Shown one piece after another: positions 35,316 through 45,237 of a DNA stretch of 64,000 nt (positions within the stretch are counted from its first letter, which is position 1; the number at the start of each line of letters is the position of its first letter). The DNA comes from Eutreptiella sp. 'Long Island Sound 2002'. Lineage: Eukaryota; Euglenozoa; Euglenophyceae; Eutreptiales; Eutreptiaceae. The translations under genes were made by a program, and so were the position numbers. The notes beneath the pieces were generated by a model. The model searched no databases. It was not told the origin of the DNA and worked only from the letters and a program-made list of their open reading frames with translations. The DNA is taken from the NCBI GenBank assembly GCA_964036045.1, contig OZ038382.1:87405795-87469794 (forward strand). The letters are read 5' to 3'.

Positions 35316-35841
35316 TGTAAAGGGGAGCTCAGGACAGGACAGGACAAGCCTGAAAGCCTGTGTTTTCCCTAGGATTCGGTTCGTTATGTTTACTGCTATT
35401 TTGTCATTAAGGTATTGTGCTCAGTACTTGGCTGTACTGACACATGTATGTTACATAAACCCATATATTATCCTGTCGCGTTGCGGTGCAGATGCCGCTT
35501 TTTGGGCACTGCATGGCACGCGTGCGCACTGATTTGTGCATTGTTTTCTTTCTGAAAAGCACTGATTTTTATTATAAAAAGATCTGATTTTGTAGGAATG
35601 TAATTGTGTTGCGACATGCATGAATTGTGGATGCCCGTAATGTACATTGTTTTAGTGTGCTTTGGGATCGTTACGATCTCAGTACTATGCACTGTGATCG
35701 AGATTAAAACTGAAGTTGAATTGATTTGTCTCGCCGTGTGTCTTGGGTTATCATTGGAGGACTTGGTTTTGGAGCAGCCAATATTCAAGTCAGCACACAA
35801 CAAAAAAACCACGGAAGGGTTTTGGGTGCTTGCGTTTTACA
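35316..35841 (+). repeat. 3-prime LTR, complete
   Basis: 526 bp from TGTAAAGG to TTTTACA, preceded by a polypurine tract and followed by a C-run. It matches 32571-33077 almost perfectly up to position 35822. Confidence 0.75.
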
Positions 35842-36770
35842 CCCCCCCCCCCTTTTTTTTGTCTCGCGGTTTTTGTCGCTTCTGCTCGGTGCTGTATGCC
35901 GTCTGTTGTGCTGCGCTGTGTGTCCCGGGTGGCGGTGCTGCGCTGCGCTGCTGCACGTTGTGTCGCCCGGTGTTGTGCTGTTGTGTGCTGTGTTGTTTTG
36001 CTGCGCTCGGTTGGTGCCGCTGCTCGTCGTGGCGTGCCCCTTTTTGCTCCCTGTCGCCTTGGGGCCCTGTGCTTTGCGTCGCTCTGTTTTGCGGTGTTCC
36101 CCCGCGCTGTGTGTGTTTTGTCGTTGCGTGGTGGTGTGTGCTGTTGTTCGCGGCTCTTCTTTGTGCTGTGTGTGTCCTGGGGTGCTGTGCTGTGCGTTCC
36201 CTGTCCTCTCTGCTCTGTGCGGTGCTGTGCTCCGGTGTGCTGGTGCACCTGCGTTGTGCTGTTCGTGTGGTGCGTGCTGTTGCTGGCACCCGGTGCTGTT
36301 GTGCGCTGCCGTGTGTGTTGTGCTGTTTCCTTTGAGGTGCTGTGGTGCAGTGCTGGGTCCTGTGGCCCGTGGTTGTCTGCTGGTGCCGTGCTGTGGCGCC
36401 CTGCTGTCCGTTTTCATTTGCTGGTGGTGTTGGTTTGTGTCTCTTCCCTGTGTGTGTGGGGCTGTGTTGCCCTGCAGGTCGTGTTGTTCGGTTCCAGTTG
36501 AGTCTGCGCTGTTGTCCGTGCCTCGTGCTGTGGTGTGTCCCTGTGTGTTGTGGTGTCTTCCTGGGCTTTCTGCAGTGTGGTAGTGCCGCTCTGGTGTGTC
36601 GTGGTGTCTTGCTGTGCTGTGCGTTGTCCTGTGGTGTCCTGCGCCCTGTGCTGTGTCCTGCGGTGCTGTGCTGCCCTTCGGTGTTGTGCTGGCGGGCTGT
36701 GCTGTGCGGTTGTCTGGGCTGCTGGTGTTTGTTTATCCTTTTGTCCTCTTTTCCTTTCCTAACAACCCCT
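35842..36770. other. A-depleted G/T/C-rich stretch, non-coding
   Basis: Nearly no A on the plus strand, with endless variants of TGCTGTG, TGTGCTG and CCCTGTG. This removes stop codons in all frames and explains long overlapping open frames on both strands (35604-36791). It is cryptically simple sequence, not a gene. Confidence 0.6.
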
Positions 36771-37454
36771 GCTGTTTTTCCGTGCCTTTGAAAACTTTCT
36801 AAAAACCAAAAATTGAAACGTTTCTCCTTAGAAAATCAAACCGCACGCAACTCACGCATGCAGGCAAGCAGCAATACCAAGGTGGAATTTCTGACTTACG
36901 TGTTGCCACGCGGCCGCGAAGATGGTCATCTTGCTTGCAAGGGGTTGACCGATTTTGCCCCAGGGCCGGTCACCTAAGCTGACGAAAAGGAGTGAGGGGG
37001 GGCACGAGGGAAGGGAGGTGGGTGCATGGAGAAGGAAAGAAAAAGAGGGGAAGCAGGGCAAAGGGACGCGGTGGCTTAGAAATTTTTTTTCTCGAGTTTT
37101 ACGCGCTGCGCGCGACGCGTTTTTCTTTGCGCCTACGGCTAGTTAGACGTTGTGAGGAACAGCGCTAGGGTCCTACGAGCGTTTCGGTGTTTACGGCGCT
37201 AACCATTCACCTATTTTACGTCAAAAACCTTTTGTCGCGTTTTTACGCTTTTCGCAGCGCACTTTTTGGCCTAACCGTTTTTTGTGCTAATTAGCTTTAT
37301 TTTCAGCTATTCAGAAAACCTTTTCCGTTGCCATCCGACGTGCGCGCGTGCGACTGCAGGCGCAAAGCCCAGAAGACAGGACGAAGTAGTCTTTGACAGA
37401 GGATTTTTCAGCCTTTTTAGATTTTTCTACATTCTGTTAGGCATCAACTGTTTT
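36771..37454. other. probable 5-prime region of the LINE
   Basis: No supported coding frame. Composition returns to normal. The stretch leads into LINE ORF1, whose frame is open from about 37284 but has no ATG before 37455. I cannot define the 5-prime end of the element. Confidence 0.35.
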
Positions 37455-39980
37455 ATGTGGCGACATTTTGATACTGTCCCTGCCCTTATGGCGATGTCCT
37501 CTTCACGTAACAATTCTAAAGCCTCTTCTAAGGCAACATCGCGATCCGGTGGTAGCATTAAAAAGAGCTCCCAACCCGCCGGTGACATGGCACGTGACTT
37601 ACGCCAAACCATTTTGTCTTGCATCGACCCTGACCGTGTCACCGTGCCCATTGATGTTGACACATTGTCCACAACGTCGGGCGCCTCCTCCATCCCGCTC
37701 CCTTTTCCCACTTCCAACCCAATGGACCAACAAAAAAAAGATGTCGCTCATCAAAAAAAAGTGCTCCCCGAAAAAAAAGATCACGAAGCATCCGCTTCGC
37801 CCGCACCAAGACTTCTATTTGAACCTTCGGTCACGCCCAAAGGATCAACGGTGTCTCCTTCCCTTGTTGATAAAGAAAAAAAAGCAAACCAAAAAAATAC
37901 CCGTGTTGATGATGACGACAATGTCTTTCCCGATGAGCATCGGACCTTCCCTGCTTCTCCTCCTCTAGAGGATGTCTTAAATGAACACGATGAGAGTCCA
38001 CGTACTCTTCATGACGCATTGTCACAAGAGGAACCCGGTGATTCAAGGCGTACCTTTGCTCTCCCCTCTCCAAAACAAACACCGGTGAAACATAGCGATG
38101 GCAAAGACGTTGCTCCGTCCCCGATAGATGAGGATAACGAACCCGTTGTCACCACACATCACCCCGTAGTACACTCCCTTGAGCGCAATCCGATAAAAGC
38201 CCTTGCCCAAAGATCCTTTCGCCAACAAGGCGCTATACCAACCGGTTTCCCCGAACCCCCTGACATTACCAAGGATGTCCAAGGTGGTAAGGTTCCAGTC
38301 AAGGGACAAAATAGATTTTCCAAAGTCGATGTTCTCTCTACCACAACAACCGTAGACGACGACACGTCTCCATTGCACCCACCCGACCTACTTGCGACTC
38401 TCAACCCCGCCCCGCAAATCCTCCTTCTTGGAGACGGCTTGCCCTACAACGGGTTTTTGAAATGTTTTTCCATAGCCGACATGGCGAACTTTGAATCGAA
38501 CAAGCTCATTGGGCTAATCTCTTTTGCCATTCTGCCCAACTTTGCCCCTTTCCAGAATGATCCCCCGTTTTTCTCCCACCGTACAATCGTGAAACAAATT
38601 GTGACGATGCTGCGTGCGGCAAAAAAGCAAGATAAACCAACCACATTTTGGCTTGCCTACAACGCACGTAGTAATGTTGCCGATGTTGAATTAGCTTCCG
38701 TACTCGATAGGCGCATCGGCCTAGTCCCATCCTTGGGATTTTTGTGGCCTTCGGTAGTGTGCCAAGTAGTGCACATGGTTGTGCGCTCCCCAAAGACTCA
38801 CCACATATCCACCGCGCCCACCCTACTCGACCAGCCTTTGGTACTCTTCAAACTGACATCATCACCACTCCCCCGGAATCACATCCCCCAGACCATTGGC
38901 TATTTTCCAAGGAATGTTGATCCTACAGAACCCTTACCACCCACTGTACACACGCCGCAATCTTCACTTCTTCAAGTACGTGTAGATATACCGATCGCCA
39001 TCACACGCGAGGTTGACGGCCTTGAAGTTAAGTGGCACATATCAGGCTCCCTTCCGTTGATGCCAATGCTCAACAGACTCAATCCGGACGACACCTCAAC
39101 TGTCCTAAAGGAGCTAACCATCCCTAGGATAACAAAGGCCTTTTGGCCCGTCATGGTGAACTCCGCCCCGGACGGATATAAATTGTTTGATTTTTTCGTC
39201 CCATTCGATGTACTAGAAAGTTTTTACGATGAACAACCCGCCCTCATGGACATGGGTGTCTCCATCGGGCTTCTAGACAGGTCGGTCAAAGAGTCTGCCC
39301 TCATCATCACACATCAACCCCGATTCCAGAAAAACGGGCCACGCAGACGTAAAATACCCTCCGATGAAGTCCGCACTGCCATCGAACTCAACCCGCCTCT
39401 GTATAGAAAGTTTGCTTTCCTGGTTTTGCTAAACAAGTACGATGTACTTGGCATGGTCCATGACCCTATGCTGATCCAACCTGCAGTCCACGAAATAGAA
39501 AACTTAGGTGAGATGATATGTGTCTCTGCACGGACGAGCAATATAGTTTTTGCGAAAGACTTCTCCGGTGAAGTGAGCCCTCCGTACGTAATAGCACGGT
39601 ACCCGCCAACGCTTGATGTCCGTGACGTTTTGAAATCAGCAGCTACCTTTGGTCCGGTGGAGAGCCACCAAATTTTCCAGCAGTCCGGACAAGTCATGGT
39701 TAAATACCAAGCACCAGACTCCGCTATAACAGCCTATGGAGCAACCATGCCAGGCCCCATCTACTTGTCATCAGGCAACAGCAGCAATGACCTGATTATG
39801 TCCCTCTCGGACCGCATGGAGCGCGTGAAACGCATTGCCTTTCCCCAGCCTGCCCTGACGGAAGCCAATCTCACTGCTGCCACGGAACGCGTGCCTGAGT
39901 TTTGCGTCCCAGACATCGCATCTGTCTCACACCCCGCCACCGTGCCGTCGGCCCAGCCATCCACATCTTCATATATGTAG
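37455..39980 (+). CDS. LINE ORF1 protein
   Basis: Intact frame of 841 codons from ATG 37455, or 830 from ATG 37488. I prefer 37488 or 37494 because the sequence MSSSRNNSKASSK follows and the upstream residues are hydrophobic. The N-terminal 330 residues are disordered, rich in Ser, Pro, Asp and Lys. The middle region (residues about 350-700) looks folded and has a repeated pattern of hydrophobic segments (LIGLISFAILPNFAPF, TFWLAYNARSNV). The C-terminal part around residues 725-790 (ARYPPTLDVRDVLKSA, then QVMVKYQAPDSAI) fits an RRM-like beta-alpha-beta arrangement, as found in some LINE ORF1 proteins that bind the element RNA. No zinc knuckle is visible. The absence of nonsense or frameshift changes contrasts with the broken ORF2 just downstream. 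Confidence 0.65.
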   Translation: MWRHFDTVPALMAMSSSRNNSKASSKATSRSGGSIKKSSQPAGDMARDLRQTILSCIDPDRVTVPIDVDTLSTTSGASSIPLPFPTSNPMDQQKKDVAHQKKVLPEKKDHEASASPAPRLLFEPSVTPKGSTVSPSLVDKEKKANQKNTRVDDDDNVFPDEHRTFPASPPLEDVLNEHDESPRTLHDALSQEEPGDSRRTFALPSPKQTPVKHSDGKDVAPSPIDEDNEPVVTTHHPVVHSLERNPIKALAQRSFRQQGAIPTGFPEPPDITKDVQGGKVPVKGQNRFSKVDVLSTTTTVDDDTSPLHPPDLLATLNPAPQILLLGDGLPYNGFLKCFSIADMANFESNKLIGLISFAILPNFAPFQNDPPFFSHRTIVKQIVTMLRAAKKQDKPTTFWLAYNARSNVADVELASVLDRRIGLVPSLGFLWPSVVCQVVHMVVRSPKTHHISTAPTLLDQPLVLFKLTSSPLPRNHIPQTIGYFPRNVDPTEPLPPTVHTPQSSLLQVRVDIPIAITREVDGLEVKWHISGSLPLMPMLNRLNPDDTSTVLKELTIPRITKAFWPVMVNSAPDGYKLFDFFVPFDVLESFYDEQPALMDMGVSIGLLDRSVKESALIITHQPRFQKNGPRRRKIPSDEVRTAIELNPPLYRKFAFLVLLNKYDVLGMVHDPMLIQPAVHEIENLGEMICVSARTSNIVFAKDFSGEVSPPYVIARYPPTLDVRDVLKSAATFGPVESHQIFQQSGQVMVKYQAPDSAITAYGATMPGPIYLSSGNSSNDLIMSLSDRMERVKRIAFPQPALTEANLTAATERVPEFCVPDIASVSHPATVPSAQPSTSSYM

Positions 39981-40219
39981 GCCACATGAACATGCTCCCG
40001 CCGACCACGCGCCAGCACCATCGCTCCACCAGAGCGTGAGGTTTCCACCCTCTGCACCTGGTCCTGCACTCAGACCACCTAGGCCTAGCCTCACACAATT
40101 CCTGCATTATCACAACTTACGGCCCACACCCACAGCCCAGACGACTAATGCACTGCAAGCGCTACTACACTCACACTCATACTCCATGCAGATATACCAA
40201 CACATGACCGCCGTATGCG

Positions 40220-43200
40220 TTGGCATGCATCGCCTGCTCCAAATACTCAACTATGCGACTTACGCTACCCTGCACGCTGCTTCGCTATGCCTCGCTGCAA
40301 TCCTGTTCCCCACCCCAACACCCATGCTGCTTACCCGCACAGGATATCAAACTGGAGAGTTCCAGAATTTCTCAACAGACCGCCACACATGCCCACAGGT
40401 CCCTACACCATGTCATTCCTCCACAGGTAGACGCGCGCGCCAATACCCCAGATACAAGTGATGCCACGACCCCACCAACTTTCATATCACCGCCCACGGG
40501 TGACTCTCTTGCCCACGCGTCCTCGAACGTCGGTGGTCCAGAGATAACACCCAACAGGTTGTGCCACATTCTGAATGGCTTTACCACTGCCCCCCACACC
40601 ATCAGCCTACAAGAGTTCAAACCCACAACGAAACACCACATAGAGGAGTACGAGCGAGTGGCAATGTTTTGGAAATACCACCTGTTTTACAGCGCCCCCA
40701 CCACGAAAAATGGGGTTGCACTCCTAGTGCACACCTCCATCTCCCCAGCACCCCCAACCCTTACCATACACATCCCGGGCACGCTAATTTCCACACAACT
40801 GCAGCTCCACCCTAACCCCTTGATGCCACCCCTGAGGATTGCCTCGTACTACGGCCCCCACTCGATCAGAGAAAAACGTGAGTGCGAGCCAGTTCTGGAT
40901 TCCCTACTCCGAGAAGCGTGCATCATACTCGGCGACTACAATAGCATCACCCAACACTCACACGCCGACACCCTCACAACCAATCTAAGCCGTGGCCCAT
41001 TGCCAAGGAGAGGTCGGGAGCCCTTAGCGACCTACTCATACCCTACACCACCACCACACCATATACACGGGTCAGATGTTTTGCGGGCACCAAAAGCTAC
41101 ATAGACCGGGCCTACGGTACTCGCTTGTATCTGGCCAGTTACCGCCCCTCATCAGCTGAAGTGCTGGATTTTTCAGGAGTCCACGGCGCCTCAGATCATG
41201 ACCCGATCATCACCGGCGCCATACCCTGGACCACCCCCCATATCCCGGAACCCCGGTGCGCCCAATGGAAACGACGCGACACGCACAGATTTCGTTCCCT
41301 CATGGAACAGTCATACCACATGCTGCAGACCCCCACATGCTACCATGATGTGCAGTCCTGTTCTCAGGCCCTGGTACAGACGACGCTCCACACCATGCGC
41401 ACGGTAAACTCCGCAAAGCCAACCCCCATGACTAAGCCATCTGACGTCTCCGATTGGCACCAGGTAGTCAAACAGCTGACACGCCAAGCCAAAAGGCGCT
41501 CGAAAGTCTTCTACCGGCGCATCAAGCACACCCTGCTGACACCCCCAGCACCCTCCACGCTCCCCGTCCCCTCACGGAAGATCCAGCGCATCCTCCAGCG
41601 CAATGCTCCCTGGAGTGCGCATGCAGCTGGACTTATCACCCCCCAACCCCTCTTACACGACCCCCCCCCCCCCTCAATGGCGCAACTGCGCGCATTGGCA
41701 AAGTCGTCCAGGAAAAAAGTACCGGGACCGGACGGGGTGCCCCCATACCTACTTGCCATACTACCGGATAATGCATTCACTGTGTTACATCAGTGCCTCA
41801 CCCTCTGTTACAAAGCAGGAGACATTCACCACTGCTGGCTTGTTTCTGAAACGCTGTGCATTTTCAAGGGCAAAGGGTCCTGGCGAGAACCAGACCGTTG
41901 GCGCCCCATCGCCATCAGCAATTCGGTGTACCGTTTACTCATGTGATGGGTGTATAAAAAGTTATATCCACTCATATCCCCACAACTATACCCGAGACAA
42001 TTTGGAGGGAGACAAGGCGTCTCAACCGCCCACGCCACACAGACATTTTTAGATGACATCGACAGTGGCAACAGATGGGAAGCTAAATTTTTCCTTTGAC
42101 ATGTATCATGCCTTCGACAGTCCGCCAAAAATCATTAGGGAAGTACTACAACGGATGGGGACCCCAACCAAGCTACTGCTTCTAATCTCTACGGTGCTTG
42201 AACACGGGTCTACATTCATCAGGGGGACACCAGATGAAATATTCAGCACGACCCAAGGTGTGAAACAAGGATGCCCCCTCTCCTGCTCCTTATTTGTGAT
42301 TGTCTTTGAGATACCTCTCCGTTACATCCACTCACACAACATTATACTCTCTGCGTATGTCGATGACATCTCCACACCAGTAGCTTATAACGATGGCCCC
42401 AGGATAGCATCCGTTGTCCAGGCTGGCCTTAACTTGATTGGTTGTCAGTTGAACGTCATAAAGAGTGAATCCCTCCCTGTCAACCCCCGTTGCCCGCCCC
42501 CACTTGTTCTACCAAAGTACTCCCACCCCCCCGCGCCCCTGCAGGCCTCAAAGGACTTCCGGACACCAGAGACATGCTCGCTTTGGCCAGAATGGGCGCA
42601 CTCCACACAGTACCCCATAGCCCAGGTATCACACCTCATGCACTTAGGTCACCCCATCCCAAAACATTTCGCTGTCGAGCATGCTTTTCAACTTGTCTAC
42701 CGCGAACTACAGACCCATCTTGCCGAGCTTAACGCTCTGCCCTCACAGCCCCTAGACAGAATACTAGTTGCCAACACATTGATACTGCCTCGTTTGCTGT
42801 ATCGGTGTGAATGTCTGCCCCTTGCTGCCCCACAGATCAAACAGATGGTACAGGCCATAGAACGTTACGTCCTTCGTGTCGCAGGACTACCCTCAGTACT
42901 TGCACAGCAAAAACTATACACACATCACACACGCGGGTTTGGATTGAGGTACCTCGCTGTCCTCCAGCCGACCCGCGTCCTCGACCCCCTGCACACCAAC
43001 CCACGCTTGTTCCAATTCAGCACCTGGTCCAGCTCTCCCCTCTCCCCGTGGCGCCTCTTCACCGCAGCAACAGCACTGCTTGCCCCCCCCCGCTCCCACC
43101 CCATGATACCCCTCCCTGTTTCATGGGGAGCTAAACGCTCCTTACAGGGCGGTAATCACGGCGCACGTCCTCAGTAGCCCAGGCACCGCCCCAGATTGCA

Positions 43201-44158
43201 CGTACACAGACAGCAGTCGTATCGGCTCCCCACCTGCCTCAGGAGCTTGTGCTGTCCTGCCATATGGTTGCATCGTTGTCTGTCGAGTGCCTGGCTCCCC
43301 CAACTCATATAAGGCTGAAGTCATAGGCATCCTTCTTGGATCAGAATTTTCCCCGCCCTCTACCAAAAAAAAAGTCGACTGCAAAAGAGGCAATACCCCC
43401 TCCGACATCCACACTACGTCCACATGGCAAGAAAATTCATACTCGATAAAGGACACTGGTTAGAGTGGATGGAGGGCCACACAGGACACAATTTTCAGGA
43501 GCGCTCAGACGAGTATGCAACGTATGGGTCCACACTCCCTTCCCCACCACCAGCCGCCCCCTCTACCCCCTGGGACATCATCCGCCATGGCGAACCTCTG
43601 TCTCCACCCCATAAGGTCTGGACACACGACCTCTCCTCGACACACACACATGATCACTTCCACTCCCCTCCTTGGAAACCACTCAAAACACGCCGATTGG
43701 CACGGCATAAGTGGTTGTTTGGACTCCAATCCCAGCAAGGGTATGCCCACTATACCACGTTTTGGAAGGATGACATCCCCCCCGCCCCTTGCTCCCATTG
43801 TGAACACAGACACAACACGAGTGTCCACGGTTATGTCGCACACTGCTCGCATACACACCCACTTGTCCACGCGTGGAAGTCTGCATGGCCAGACCCCTCT
43901 ACGCCCACCAGATGGCGGGCAATTCCACACAGACGTGACCTCCGCATCGCCTGGCGCCTTGGTGTGCCCGTCTCACTATTCCGCGCCCTGAGCACCGCCA
44001 ACGGGGGCCCTGAAGCGGCCAGAAAAACCATTTACAGATGGCAACGGACCGTGCTGGACAGGGTCACAGCAGTCCTGTCCGAATCGATTCCTGCCCCCTC
44101 GTCCAAGCCTAACCCGTTCACACCGTCCGAAAAGAACGACTGCCACCGACCAGTGTGA
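40220..44158 (+). pseudogene. LINE ORF2: endonuclease, reverse transcriptase, RNase H
   Basis: Endonuclease: ISLQEF (catalytic Glu), GDYNS, and after a frameshift near 41000, GASDHDPI (the SDH motif). Reverse transcriptase: KVPGPDGVPPYL, WRPIAISNSVYRLL, QFGGRQGVSTAHATQ, FDMYHAFDS with the first catalytic Asp, TTQGVKQGCPLS and AYVDDIS with the catalytic pair. RNase H: YTDSSRIGSPPASG, then SYKAEVIGILLG, and a final GHTGHNFQERSDEYA. C-terminal knuckle: CSHCEHRHNTSVHG then HCSHTHPL. Breaks: a frameshift near 41000, an in-frame TGA at 41944-41946, a frameshift near 42050 in a T-run, and a shift within the RNase H region near 43400. The main motifs survive, including YVDD, so the copy decayed recently. 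The product would nick target DNA and copy the element RNA in the nucleus. Confidence 0.85.
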
Positions 44159-44919
44159 GCCCCCTGTGTCGTCCCTGCGCCCCGCCACACCCCTCCCCCC
44201 CAGCCCCCCTCACCGCAAGCCCCATGTCACTGTCTCTACTTCGTATCAGGTGGACTGAAGTTCGGTCCAAAGCCAGCGCTGCCCCTTTCCTCTGCCCTAA
44301 AGTAAGTGGGAGATCGCCATCAGGGCCCTCTACATACCTCAGGCAACGATACAGCGCTCACTGCAGACCATATTTTTGCCAACCTGTCCACCCTTGTCCT
44401 GTGTGTCATCCTGCCAACTGTTTTTGCCCTTCTGTTTTTGATTTTGCCTATTCATTTTTAAACAGACTGACACCGAGTCGGCCCGTCCCTGGCACAGCAA
44501 CGCCTACACATACGCCCTGGATGTGGACATCACTGCTTCTTCTATCGTTTGTTTGCATGACTGGAGTCCAGCAATGGTAGCTGCCGCCCCCCTAGGCACC
44601 CCCATAGTTGCTCATCACCCCCAGGGATGGCAACGGGGCGAATGCACACGGGAATACCACCCTTGTTTCTATCCTTCCACCTTGCACTGCCCCTCACACT
44701 ACGGCGGAACGCCGGTATGCCCACCCACCCACCGACCGGCTGACCCATGACTTGGGATGTGGGTCACAAATCTGTGTAATGGGCTGGCCTTCCTTCTCAG
44801 CGGACCGTTGGACTGTGAACTGTCTAATTCAAAAAAAAAACTTTTTCCGTCGTGTTTTACCTATCTTCTTATTTCGTTCTGGGACAGGGCTCCACCGCGC
44901 GCGACAGGTGTCAAACTGT
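44159..44919. other. LINE 3-prime region and flank
   Basis: A C-rich stretch just after ORF2, then mixed sequence. An A10 run at about 44831-44840 could be the LINE poly-A tail. No gene is supported. Confidence 0.35.
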
Positions 44920-45237
44920 CCAGGAGATTGCACGGGAAAATACCAGAGCAACAAGAGACAGCATTGGACGCTGTCGTGAAAGCTGCGAGAGATGCTGCCC
45001 AGTTACAAGAGTTGCGATACGGAGTGCAGCTTCAGCACGACGAGATAAATCAAATGCAAGAACGTGTCCGCCTTCTCACCATGAGCTCGTGCAGGGGGGA
45101 GCAGCTTGAAGCAAACGGAGAGTCCAACGCATTCAAAGAGCTGTGAAGGCTGCTACACGTCACCGCAAACGGAACAACCAACCGATAGAGTCCGTTAGGG
45201 AGAGGAAGAAGAGTATGAAATTGAAGTTGAAAACAGA
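44920..45237 (+). pseudogene. coiled-coil ORF remnant, unknown
   Basis: From about 44930 the frame reads a strongly helical, charged sequence (KIPEQQETALDAVVKAARDA, then QLQHDEINQMQERVRLL) ending at 45146. A different frame continues as a very basic stretch (SKRRVQRIQRAVKAATRHRK) to 45237 after a G-run near 45096. The two parts may be one protein split by a frameshift in that run plus a TGA. The pattern recalls the small coiled-coil ORF at 34160-34450. It is followed by T-rich sequence and then the LTR-like unit at 47520, so it may be the interior of an element of that type. Confidence 0.35.

Larger units (their letters stand above)
32571..35841 (+). mobile_element. young LTR-type retroelement, non-autonomous
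   Basis: Near-identical direct repeats at 32571-33077 and 35316-35822 lie 2,745 bp apart, with only about two differences seen in 507 bp. The element begins TGTAAAGG and ends TTTTACA, an inverted terminal pair. CCCCC flanks both sides (32566-32570 and 35842-35846), which may be a target duplication, although the site is a C-run. A purine tract (GGCTTGGGGGGGGAG, 35301-35315) sits directly before the right repeat, as expected for a polypurine tract. The 5-prime repeat lacks its last ~19 bases and no primer-binding site follows, so the junction is unusual. The interior encodes two small ORFs and no RT, protease or integrase. High repeat identity implies recent mobility, presumably with enzymes supplied in trans. 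Confidence 0.7.
36900..44840 (+). mobile_element. non-LTR retrotransposon (APE-type LINE with RNase H)
   Basis: Two ORFs in LINE order: ORF1 (37455-39980) and ORF2 (about 40220-44158). ORF2 contains apurinic-type endonuclease, reverse transcriptase, RNase H and a C-terminal Cys/His knuckle. A short A-run (44830-44840) after a C-rich 3-prime region may mark the 3-prime end. Boundaries are approximate because no target duplication was found. Confidence 0.8.

Noticed and set aside
35604-36791. Overlapping Cys/Val/Leu-rich and Thr/Gln-rich frames
   Set aside because: The sequence is A-poor, cryptically simple DNA, open on both strands for the same compositional reason.
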